Positions 13,336-19,426 of a stretch of 19,426 bases of DNA are shown piece by piece. The first letter of the stretch is position 1. Each line of letters opens with the position of its first letter. The notes below the pieces were generated by a model, which was not told the DNA's origin, made no database searches, and saw only the letters and a program-made list of their open reading frames with translations. The stretch covers positions 1 through 19,426 of the forward strand of contig DBYW01000044.1 of assembly GCA_002311645.1 (NCBI GenBank), in the 5' to 3' direction. The position numbers were made by a program, and so were the translations under genes. Source of the stretch: Bacteroidales bacterium UBA1176. GTDB taxonomy: Bacteria > Bacteroidota > Bacteroidia > Bacteroidales > WCHB1-69.

Positions 13336-14610
13336 TTATTTCACTATCTTGCAAATATGTCGCTGTTGTTTTGAATCAGTGATTTGCAGCAAGAAGAATC
13401 CCTTTCCGTAGGGGAAAGGCAAGGCTATTTTCTCGCCGCCTTCGGCGATTTGTTCTGTATGTGTGGACAATATTTTGCCGTCGATGGAGAAAATTGTGAA
13501 GGTGTAGGTGTCCGTTTGTGGAGCATGCAGCATGATATCGACATGGTCGCGGACGGGATTGACCACCTTGAACAGGAAATCTTCGCGATAGTCTGCCACA
13601 CCCACAGTCGCGTCTATGGCAAAATCCGCGATGACGGGCACGTGGTCTGACATGTTGTAGAGGGCTTGTGCGACATTGGCGGGGATGGCGTCGTTCTGCG
13701 GTGACACAATGCTGCCGTTGAAACGGTTGCCGTCTTGACCCAAAGCGTGGTAGCTTTCGGGTAACACTCTCATGTGGGTGCTGCCGTAATAAACATACGG
13801 GGAGACCAATATGATGTCGAAGCGGTCGTCCATGCCGCCGGTGGAGAAGCATCCGTTGGACTGGGTGTGTGTGGATTGGGTGTGGATGTCGGCAAATTGG
13901 CCGTTGTTGTTCCAATGCCCGGCGCGGTCTATGGGGTCGTAGAAGCGATAAAGGCTGTTGGAATGGTTGACGAGCTCTTGGTAGCAAGGCTCTTCGGAGC
14001 CGTAGACGTTGAAGTCGCCGGAGAGCACGTGGTTTCCCGGGATGCCTGATGCCGAGATGCGGTTCATGAGGCGTTGTGTCTGCACGTAGCGCGCGGCCAC
14101 GTTATCGTCGGAACTGCCGGCCTTGAGATGGGCAATCCAAAAGGTGACAAACACGGTGTCGCCCCCAGCCAGGTCGGGCGAGTTGTAGTACATCGTGTAT
14201 CCGTTGATGTCTCGATAGGACGTTGTGATGTAGGTGCTCTTGTGGAGTGTGAGCTTGCGCGAGTCGTAGAAGATCATGTTGGCAATATAGCCGCCGGAGT
14301 AGTTGGTCAGCGGTCCGTGACGGTAGTAATCAATACCATTCACGTTGATGTCGTTATCCAAAATGCGGTCGGCGTATGTGTTGGAACTGCCGATCTCGTT
14401 GACACAGAACACGTCGGGAAGGACATAATGGAAGATGGTCCTCAGGTTGGCGTCTTTTTGGCTGAGATTGTTGGTGGTGGCGTTACAGTCGCTCACGCCG
14501 GAGTTCTCGGTGTAGTACATGAGGTTGTATTGCATCATGCGCAGGGTGTCTTGGGCGGATGCAATGAACGAGCAGGCGATGACCAGGAAGAGAAGGGCTG
14601 TTTTTTTCAT
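13336..14610 (-). CDS. T9SS-secreted endonuclease/exonuclease/phosphatase-family protein
   Basis: A 424-residue exported metal-dependent hydrolase. A signal peptide (1-19, ending in FIASA|Q) is followed by an EEP/DNase I-like domain (about 23-332). Its site residues are present in order: N29 (MQYN), E72 (CVNEIG), H161 (IAHLKAG), D199 and N201 (SGDFN), D265 (DRFDIIL) and D322-H323 (SDHVPV). Residues 345-424 are a type IX secretion sorting domain: VVNPVRDHVDI, then an FSIDGKI segment, a GKGFFLLQI turn and the terminal KIVK. The protein is therefore likely exported across the outer membrane. The substrate could be DNA, RNA, a phospholipid or another phosphoester. The ATG at 14610 overlaps the gldD stop as ATGA, implying coupled translation. 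No terminator is evident after it. Confidence 0.87.
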   Translation of the reverse strand: MKKTALLFLVIACSFIASAQDTLRMMQYNLMYYTENSGVSDCNATTNNLSQKDANLRTIFHYVLPDVFCVNEIGSSNTYADRILDNDINVNGIDYYRHGPLTNYSGGYIANMIFYDSRKLTLHKSTYITTSYRDINGYTMYYNSPDLAGGDTVFVTFWIAHLKAGSSDDNVAARYVQTQRLMNRISASGIPGNHVLSGDFNVYGSEEPCYQELVNHSNSLYRFYDPIDRAGHWNNNGQFADIHTQSTHTQSNGCFSTGGMDDRFDIILVSPYVYYGSTHMRVLPESYHALGQDGNRFNGSIVSPQNDAIPANVAQALYNMSDHVPVIADFAIDATVGVADYREDFLFKVVNPVRDHVDIMLHAPQTDTYTFTIFSIDGKILSTHTEQIAEGGEKIALPFPYGKGFFLLQITDSKQQRHICKIVK

Positions 14611-15206
14611 CGTTTCCAGGTGATAGTGTTTACGATTTGCAGCGCGTCTTCCCGGAGATATTCGATGACGGGTTGCAGGGAGTCGTTGTTGGGGGTGAAG
14701 TTGAAATAGAGTGTGGCGCGGAGGAAATGGTGCGCGCTGTCGGTCATCCAAAATTGCAGTGGAGTGGCGACTTCTTTGCCCTCGATGTCGTATATTTGGC
14801 CCAATAGTGGTGCTTCAGTGTCATGGATGAGCGAATATTCCACGTTGTCGGCCTTTTGGTAGTGGAATTTCATCATCCGCTCCTCCTGCAGGATGAGGTT
14901 CCGCAGGCTGTCGGCATGTTTCAAGGGAAAATAGGTGAACTTGAAGGTGGCGTTGAGGTCCGGGTAGGCCAAGTCCATCCAACAAGTGCCGTCGTCTTTC
15001 CATTGGAAGGAGGGTTGGGCGTGCGTGGATTGTTCGAAAGCGAAGGGCAGGGTGGTGTCAAGCAGGGTGTAGTCGTGGGAGGGCAGGTCAATACGAAAAT
15101 AACCCCGCGGTCGCGGGGTTTCGATATTGTCACTTTTATGGCATGAGGCCAAGAGAAGCATTGCACAACAGAGAATGCATGTTATGTTTCTGAGGGAATG
15201 CGACAT
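14607..15206 (-). CDS. gldD: Gliding motility/T9SS-associated lipoprotein GldD
   Basis: A 199-residue lipoprotein. Residues 1-22 are a lipoprotein signal with lipobox L19-A20-S21-C22, a substrate for the LspA encoded nearby. The body has the GldD signatures PRPRGYFRIDLP (31-42), WMDLAYPDLNATFKFTYFPL, FHYQKAD and the block LQFWMTDSAHHFLRATLYF near the C-terminus. GldD is needed for gliding and T9SS function in Flavobacterium. Non-gliding Bacteroidales keep it, presumably for secretion. The ATG at 15206 is chosen because it immediately precedes the signal sequence. It begins 16 bases after the rpoD stop and overlaps the next gene, a T9SS cargo-like nuclease, by 4 bases. A strong hairpin lies in its codons 29-35. 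Confidence 0.85.
   Translation of the reverse strand: MSHSLRNITCILCCAMLLLASCHKSDNIETPRPRGYFRIDLPSHDYTLLDTTLPFAFEQSTHAQPSFQWKDDGTCWMDLAYPDLNATFKFTYFPLKHADSLRNLILQEERMMKFHYQKADNVEYSLIHDTEAPLLGQIYDIEGKEVATPLQFWMTDSAHHFLRATLYFNFTPNNDSLQPVIEYLREDALQIVNTITWKR
15101..15120 (-). promoter_or_regulatory. GC-rich hairpin inside the start of gldD
   Basis: AACCCCGCG (15101-15109) and CGCGGGGTT (15112-15120) are perfect inverted copies separated by two bases. On the coding strand the stem is followed by ATTTTC, so it resembles a weak terminator. It sits in codons for the conserved TPRPRGY motif and may be incidental. Confidence 0.35.
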
Positions 15207-15222
15207 AGAACTTGGGTGTGGT

Positions 15223-16083
15223 TTACAGGTAGCCTTTGAGGTTCTTGTTCTTGGCATTTTGGCGCAGGCGTTTGAGGGCGCGTTCCTTGATTTGGCGCAC
15301 GCGTTCGCGGGAGAGCTCGAGTATGTCACCGATCTCGTCGAGGGTGTGCTCGTGCGACGTGTTAATGCCGTAGAAGAGCATCAGCACTTCGCGTTCTTTG
15401 TCGGGCAGGGTGCTCAGCACGTCGCGGATTTCGGAGGCGAGGGACTCTTGCATCAGCAGGGTGTCGGTGTCCTCGTCGTTGTCGTGCACGAAGATGTCCA
15501 CGAAACGAGTCTCCTCGTTGGGGGAGATGGGGGAGTCGATGGATTGGGGGTGATTGTTCATCTTCATGATCTCCGAGACCTTGTAGGTGGGGAGGTCAAT
15601 GGCTTCCGCAATCTCTTCGGTGGTGGGCACGCGCTTGAGCTGTTGCTCCAAACGGGCGGTCTCCTTCTTTATCTTGTTGATGACGCCTACTTGGTTGAGG
15701 GGCAGGCGCACGATGCGCGACTGGTCGGCGATGGCTTGCAGGATGGACTGGCGGATCCACCACACGGCATAGGAGATGAACTTGAAGCCACGGGTCTCGT
15801 CGAAGCGCTTGGCAGCCTTGATGAGGCCGACATTGCCTTCGTTGATAAGATCTTGCAGGCTGATGCCTTGGTTCTGGTATTGCTTGGCGACGGAGACTAC
15901 GAAACGCAAGTTCGTAGTGGTGAGTTTGTTGAGGGCAGCCTCGTCGCCGGCCTTGATTCTGCGTGCCAATTCCACCTCCTCCTCGGCGCTGATCATCTGC
16001 TCTTTTCCGATGTCGGCCAAATAGCGGTCCAAGGATGCGGAGTCGCGGTTGGTGATGGACTTGGAAATCTTAAGTTGTCTCAT
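15223..16083 (-). CDS. rpoD: Primary sigma factor RpoD (sigma-70, Bacteroidota type)
   Basis: The 286-residue housekeeping sigma factor. Region 1.1 is absent, as usual in this phylum. Region 1.2 (about 13-50) leads into region 2 (57-120), whose NVGLIKAAKRFDETRGFKF and SYAVWWIRQSI segments hold the core-binding and -10-melting helices. Region 3 (about 130-200) and region 4 follow (223-275), with the TLDEIGDILELSRERVRQI helix-turn-helix that reads the -33 element. In Bacteroides this factor recognises TTTG/TAnnTTTG promoters, which fits the boxes elsewhere in this window. It starts 57 bases after htrA and is followed at 16 bases by gldD, with no terminator between. No good -7 box is visible directly upstream, so cotranscription with htrA is possible. 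Confidence 0.96.
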   Translation of the reverse strand: MRQLKISKSITNRDSASLDRYLADIGKEQMISAEEEVELARRIKAGDEAALNKLTTTNLRFVVSVAKQYQNQGISLQDLINEGNVGLIKAAKRFDETRGFKFISYAVWWIRQSILQAIADQSRIVRLPLNQVGVINKIKKETARLEQQLKRVPTTEEIAEAIDLPTYKVSEIMKMNNHPQSIDSPISPNEETRFVDIFVHDNDEDTDTLLMQESLASEIRDVLSTLPDKEREVLMLFYGINTSHEHTLDEIGDILELSRERVRQIKERALKRLRQNAKNKNLKGYL

Positions 16084-16140
16084 TATGTTATTGTATATAT
16101 ATTACCTATAAAGATGGATTTTTAGTCTGTTGAATAAGGT

Positions 16141-17253
16141 CTATTCGTTTCGCAACAATTCGGTTGTACCTTTATTGTTTAATAAAGTTACATTTCTGGT
16201 CGATTTTTCTTTGTTTCTTATGATATTCACCTTGACATTGTCGCCCGGTGACTTGGTTTTGAGCACGACGCGCACTTCCGCAAGGCTGTTGACGGGTTGG
16301 TTGTCGATGCTGATGATGACGTCGCCCTCTTGGAAGCCGTTCTTGGCGGCGGCGCCCTCTTCAGCCACTTCGGCCACATAGACGCCTCTCACATCGTCGA
16401 GGTTGTACTCTTTGGCTAACGCGGCGGTCAGTTCCATGATGGAGACGCCGAGGTAGGCCTTCTGCACCTGTCCGTACTCTTTGAGGTCGTGGTATGTTTT
16501 CTTTACGATGTTGGAGGGTATGGCGAAGGAATATCCAGTATAGTAGCCGTTGCCGGAGGCGATGGCAGTGTTGATGCCGACGAGACGCCCCTTGGCATTG
16601 ACCAGCGCGCCACCGGAGTTGCCGGAGTTGACAGCTGCGTCAGTCTGCAGATAGCACTCCTCACTGCCGCCCTTGCTGCCCAAATCTAATTGGCGGGCCT
16701 TGGCACTGATGATGCCGGCGGTGACCGTCGAGGTGAGGTTCATGGGGTTGCCCACGGCCAGCACCCACTCGCCGATGCGTATGTTGTCGGAGTTGTCGAA
16801 TTCCAGATATGGCAGGTCTTTGGCGTCAATCTTGATCAAAGCCAGGTCAGCGCTCGGGTCCGTGCCGATAATGGTGCCGTTGTATTCGCGCTTGTCGTTG
16901 AGCGTGATGGTCGTCTTCACCGCATCGGCCACCACATGGTTGTTGGTGATGATGTAGCCATCGGAGGAGACGATGACCCCCGAACCGGCCGCCTGCACAG
17001 GATAGGTGCTGGGTGCCATGCCGAAGAAATGCTCCCAAATCGTGCCGCCGAAGAAATCATCCCATTCTGGTGTCTTTTGCGTGAATTCCGTCTTGATATA
17101 GACGACAGAATTCACCGATTTTTCCGCCGCCGTGGTCAAATCCACATAGCCGGGACCACTGTTTTGGCTATTTTGCGCGCAACCTTGCGTGAAAGCTGCA
17201 ATAACAACTAACATGCTGATTAGTAATGTTCTAAATGTTTCTTTGATTTTCAT
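16141..17253 (-). CDS. HtrA/DegP-family periplasmic serine protease, single PDZ
   Basis: A 370-residue envelope protease and chaperone for misfolded proteins. An N-terminal hydrophobic segment (about 8-21) ends at FTQGCAQ, which may be a weak lipobox at C25 or an ordinary cleavage site. The catalytic triad is H106 (TNNHVV), D136 (SADLALIK) and S213 (NSGNSGGAL). One PDZ domain follows at about 265-355. Many Bacteroidota DegP homologues are about 480-500 residues with two PDZ domains, so this is the short, DegS/HhoB-like layout. The family is clear but not the subtype. An ATG at 17253 is preferred to an in-frame GTG at 17259. It runs divergently from rplU and precedes rpoD by 57 bases. Confidence 0.9.
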   Translation of the reverse strand: MKIKETFRTLLISMLVVIAAFTQGCAQNSQNSGPGYVDLTTAAEKSVNSVVYIKTEFTQKTPEWDDFFGGTIWEHFFGMAPSTYPVQAAGSGVIVSSDGYIITNNHVVADAVKTTITLNDKREYNGTIIGTDPSADLALIKIDAKDLPYLEFDNSDNIRIGEWVLAVGNPMNLTSTVTAGIISAKARQLDLGSKGGSEECYLQTDAAVNSGNSGGALVNAKGRLVGINTAIASGNGYYTGYSFAIPSNIVKKTYHDLKEYGQVQKAYLGVSIMELTAALAKEYNLDDVRGVYVAEVAEEGAAAKNGFQEGDVIISIDNQPVNSLAEVRVVLKTKSPGDNVKVNIIRNKEKSTRNVTLLNNKGTTELLRNE

Positions 17254-17290
17254 TTTCACTATATTTTTTTATAAAAGCGATATGTAAACG

Positions 17291-17298
17291 CAAATGTT
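17291..17298 (-). promoter_or_regulatory. Possible -7 box of the htrA gene
   Basis: The minus strand reads AACATTTG, one mismatch from TAnnTTTG, 37 bases before the ATG at 17253. It is weak evidence and no -33 element is clear. Confidence 0.35.
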
Positions 17299-17342
17299 GA
17301 AAAAAAATTGTGGGGAAAAATAGTGGCGAATAATTTTTTTTG

Positions 17343-17350
17343 TATTTTTG
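17343..17350 (+). promoter_or_regulatory. -7 box of the rplU-rpmA operon
   Basis: TATTTTTG matches TAnnTTTG. Transcription would begin near 17356, giving a leader of about 40 bases that is A-rich and has no Shine-Dalgarno sequence, normal for this phylum. Confidence 0.6.
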
Positions 17351-17396
17351 CCGCCTCAAAAAAAGTAATTAAAAAACCCAAAATCAAAGTATCACA

Positions 17397-17708
17397 ATGT
17401 ACGCAATCGTAGAGATAGCCGGGCAACAATTCAAGATTGAAAAAGACCGCAGAGTCTATGTTCAACGCCTTCAGGCTGAAGAAGGAGCGCAGGTCAAGTT
17501 TGATCGCGTTATGTTAGTTGACAATGACGGTGATGTAAAAGTGGGCACTCCGACCGTGAACGGTGCCGCCGTGACCGCTACCGTCCTCAAACACCTCAAA
17601 GGTGACAAGGTTCTTGTTTTCAAGAAAAAGAGAAGAAAAGGATATCAGAAACTCAATGGCCACCGTCAATATCTGACCGCCATCAAGATTGATGAAATTT
17701 CCTTGTAA
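17397..17708 (+). CDS. rplU: 50S ribosomal protein bL21
   Basis: A 103-residue large-subunit protein that binds 23S rRNA. It begins YAIVEIAGQQFKIEKDR, the hallmark bL21 start, and ends with the basic KKKRRKGYQKLNGHRQYLT segment that contacts rRNA. Length is standard. It is the first gene of the usual rplU-rpmA pair, 36 bases before rpmA. Its own -7 box lies upstream and an intrinsic terminator follows rpmA. Confidence 0.98.
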   Translation: MYAIVEIAGQQFKIEKDRRVYVQRLQAEEGAQVKFDRVMLVDNDGDVKVGTPTVNGAAVTATVLKHLKGDKVLVFKKKRRKGYQKLNGHRQYLTAIKIDEISL

Positions 17709-17744
17709 GTTGTAGTTATTAATTAAAGAAAAAAACTAAAAGAT

Positions 17745-18005
17745 ATGGCACATAAAAAAGGTGTCGGTAGTTCTCAGAACGGCCGTGAATCTGCAAGCAA
17801 AAGATTAGGTCTGAAAATCTTCGGTGGACAGTTTGCCAAGGCTGGCAACATCATCGTTCGCCAAAGAGGTACCGTGCACAATCCCGGAATGAACGTCGGT
17901 ATGGGCAAGGATCATACCCTCTATGCACTCTGTGATGGCATTGTTACCTTCAGAAAAACCTATAAAGACAAATCATTTGTGTCTGTTGTTCCTGCCCAGG
18001 AATAA
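17745..18005 (+). CDS. rpmA: 50S ribosomal protein bL27
   Basis: An 86-residue large-subunit protein near the peptidyl-transferase centre. The start AHKKGVGSSQNGRESASKRLG and the GNIIVRQRGTVHNPGMNVGMGKDHTL region are diagnostic. The N-terminus begins directly with MAHKKG, so there is no cleavable extension of the Firmicutes type. It is cotranscribed with rplU, and a terminator lies 48 bases after the stop. Confidence 0.98.
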   Translation: MAHKKGVGSSQNGRESASKRLGLKIFGGQFAKAGNIIVRQRGTVHNPGMNVGMGKDHTLYALCDGIVTFRKTYKDKSFVSVVPAQE

Positions 18006-18052
18006 GACTGGACACGAGTGATATTTTTGTTCATAATGTTTGATTTAAGATT

Positions 18053-18083
18053 ACCGCTCCTGCCCAGGGGCGGTTTTCTTTTT
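18053..18083 (+). terminator. Terminator of the rplU-rpmA operon
   Basis: ACCGCTCC (18053-18060) pairs with GGGGCGGT (18067-18074), with one G-T pair and a 6-base loop, followed by TTTTCTTTTT. Confidence 0.85.
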
Positions 18084-18157
18084 GTGTTGTGTGGAACCGC
18101 CGCGTGCTACAACCAACATCGGTGATTTCATTTGTCCGTGTGAATCTATAATTTATG

Positions 18158-18165
18158 TACATTTG
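18158..18165 (+). promoter_or_regulatory. -7 box of holA
   Basis: TACATTTG matches TAnnTTTG. TTTG at 18131-18134, 23 bases upstream, could be the -33 element. The holA ATG is 21 bases downstream. Confidence 0.6.
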
Positions 18166-18186
18166 CACCCTAAATAGGATGACGAT

Positions 18187-19185
18187 ATGATTACGTATGA
18201 AGCATTAGTCAAAGATTTGACGGATAGAAAGTTCGCTCCAGTCTATCTTCTCATGGGCGAGGAACCTTTCTATATTGATCGCGTCTGCGACTATTTCGAA
18301 CATTTTGTCATCGACGAGGCTGACCGCGACTTCAACCAGGCTGTCCTCTACGGCAAGGACACCAATGCTGCCGATGTCATCGCCAATGCCAAGCAGTTCC
18401 CCTTCGGCAGCCCCTACCGTCTGGTTATCGTCAAGGAGGCCAAGGGACTCGCAAATTTTGAGATGCTTGCCGCATACGCTCAAAATCCTGTGCCCTCCAC
18501 AATTCTCGTCATCTGCCATAAGTATGGCAAGCTGAGAGCCAATCAATATAAACCCTACGAAAAAAACGGTGTCGTCTTCGAATCCGTCGGCGTGAAGGAT
18601 TACAAATTGTCGGACTGGATTATGAAGAGAGCGGCACACGAGAAGTTCAAGATAGACAACACTTCCGCCAATATGCTCGCCGACTTTCTCGGCAACGACT
18701 TGTCGCGCATCCATACGGAACTGGGTAAACTCAAGGCCATTCTTCCGGCTGGCAGCGCCATCACCCAGGATGTCGTGCAAAAATATGTGGTTCAAAGCAA
18801 GGAGTTCAATATCTTTGAGCTGCAGGACGCGCTCGTCAGCCGCAACGCGCAGCGCGTGTTCAAAATCGCCATCAATTTCACGCAACATCTCAAGGATAAT
18901 CCCAATGTCATGACCGTCACGATGTTGTACCGGTTTTACCATAAGATGCTGCTCTACCAGATGTCGCCCGTGAAAGACCGGGAGGCTCAGGCACGCGCGT
19001 TCGGGAACTTGGCTCCCAACATCATGGAAAAAAATGTGCGCGCCGCCATGAGCTACTCCGTTCCGCAGCTGATGCAAATCATCTCCATCCTGCGCGAATA
19101 CGACGTCAAATCCAAAGGGGTTGACACCAACACCGAAGAGGGCGACCTTCTTATTGAGATGATTTACAAGATTCTTCACGTATAG
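18187..19185 (+). CDS. holA: DNA polymerase III subunit delta
   Basis: A 332-residue subunit of the clamp loader, which opens the sliding clamp at primed DNA. The N-terminal AAA+-like domain begins with PVYLLMGEEPFYIDRVCDYF (18-37), the degenerate P-loop region of delta, which does not hydrolyse ATP. FPFGSPYRLVIVKEA (71-85) matches the clamp-contact region. The second part contains FLGNDLSRIHTELGKL (168-183) and FNIFELQDALVSRN, both typical of HolA. The C-terminal collar domain follows (about 215-332). Length is normal. It has its own -7 box and is followed after 41 bases by valS. Confidence 0.95.
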   Translation: MITYEALVKDLTDRKFAPVYLLMGEEPFYIDRVCDYFEHFVIDEADRDFNQAVLYGKDTNAADVIANAKQFPFGSPYRLVIVKEAKGLANFEMLAAYAQNPVPSTILVICHKYGKLRANQYKPYEKNGVVFESVGVKDYKLSDWIMKRAAHEKFKIDNTSANMLADFLGNDLSRIHTELGKLKAILPAGSAITQDVVQKYVVQSKEFNIFELQDALVSRNAQRVFKIAINFTQHLKDNPNVMTVTMLYRFYHKMLLYQMSPVKDREAQARAFGNLAPNIMEKNVRAAMSYSVPQLMQIISILREYDVKSKGVDTNTEEGDLLIEMIYKILHV

Positions 19186-19190
19186 TTTTG
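19183..19190 (+). promoter_or_regulatory. Possible -7 box of valS overlapping the holA stop
   Basis: TAGTTTTG matches TAnnTTTG. Its first three bases are the holA stop codon. It lies 36 bases before the valS ATG. A -33 element is not clear, so read-through from holA is also possible. Confidence 0.4.
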
Positions 19191-19226
19191 TCATTTAATA
19201 ATAGTTCAATCATAACACTCGAATTC

Positions 19227-19426
19227 ATGGAATTAGCAACCAAGTACGATCCCACTGTTGTAGAAGACAAATGGTACAAATATTGGACCGACCATCGCAT
19301 GTTTCACTCCGAGCCTGACGGACGTCCGGCATACTCCATCGTGATTCCGCCTCCCAATGTGACGGGCGTGCTCCACATGGGACACATGCTCAACAACACC
19401 ATCCAGGATGTGCTGGTGCGCCGTGC
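19227..19426 (+). CDS. valS: Valyl-tRNA synthetase, N-terminal part (cut by window end)
   Basis: Only the first 66 codons are inside the window. They read as class I valyl-tRNA synthetase, which charges tRNA-Val with valine. The start ELATKYDPTVVEDKWYKYW is the usual ValS opening. PPPNVTGVLHMGHMLNNTIQ (41-60) contains the HIGH-type ATP-binding motif as HMGH (50-53). The rest of the protein, including the KMSKS motif and editing domain, lies beyond the window edge. It is downstream of holA by 41 bases. Confidence 0.96.
   Translation, partial: MELATKYDPTVVEDKWYKYWTDHRMFHSEPDGRPAYSIVIPPPNVTGVLHMGHMLNNTIQDVLVRR

Noticed and set aside
14607..15206. GldH as the identity of the lipoprotein after rpoD
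   Set aside because: The PRPRGYFRIDLP start and the QFWMTDSAHHFLRATLYF block fit GldD, not GldH.
18205..19194. A 329-codon minus-strand frame opposite holA
   Set aside because: HolA motifs are clear on the plus strand. The antisense frame has no recognisable feature and no promoter.

Overview
This window reads as chromosomal DNA of a Bacteroidota bacterium, most likely of the order Bacteroidales. Four things point there. Several genes are preceded by the TAnnTTTG -7 promoter element of that phylum rather than a TATAAT box. The 286-residue primary sigma factor lacks region 1.1. There is a GldD lipoprotein and a nuclease with a type IX secretion (T9SS) C-terminal sorting domain. There are also phylum-typical genes: an S46 dipeptidyl peptidase, a short AMP nucleosidase, carboxynorspermidine decarboxylase and a long LspA. 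Most genes are housekeeping genes and are tightly packed.

Layout. Positions 1-270 hold a terminator and a foldback repeat with flanking direct repeats. Next come a 65-residue antitoxin-like remnant (274-471), nspC (496-1647) and a one-base-overlapping orphan PD-(D/E)XK protein (1647-2066). A small outer-membrane barrel protein (2264-2857) converges on AMP nucleosidase (2886-3671, minus) across a two-way terminator. A zinc/cadmium P1B-ATPase with a histidine-rich N-terminus (3841-5877, minus) follows. A perfect 7-1-7 palindrome, shaped like a Fur-family operator, lies upstream of it.

From 5902 to 6999 there is about 1.1 kb with no believable gene. It holds a 45-bp tandem repeat, GT-rich TTGGTGGTTGG tracts, and a run of about ten consecutive hairpins, two of them followed by the same AGCTCGGTA motif. 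This is the least explained stretch of the window.

The right half resumes with a padR-pspC pair (7029-8502), then a long minus-strand block. radA (8499-9875) converges on pspC. A dksA-like/lspA/S46-peptidase unit runs from a promoter at 13310 down to a terminator at about 9940. An htrA/rpoD/gldD/secreted-nuclease unit runs from 17253 down to 13336. Divergent from htrA is the rplU-rpmA ribosomal operon (17397-18005) with a clear terminator, then holA (18187-19185) and the start of valS, cut by the window edge.

How the genes work together. The window encodes the primary sigma factor and several promoters of the type it should read. Four envelope functions sit together: lipoprotein signal peptidase, periplasmic protease, T9SS-associated lipoprotein and T9SS cargo. 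The S46 peptidase implies growth on peptides. I did not find CRISPR arrays, tRNA or rRNA genes, prophage genes or recognisable transposases. All functional names rest on motif reading by eye, with no database search.
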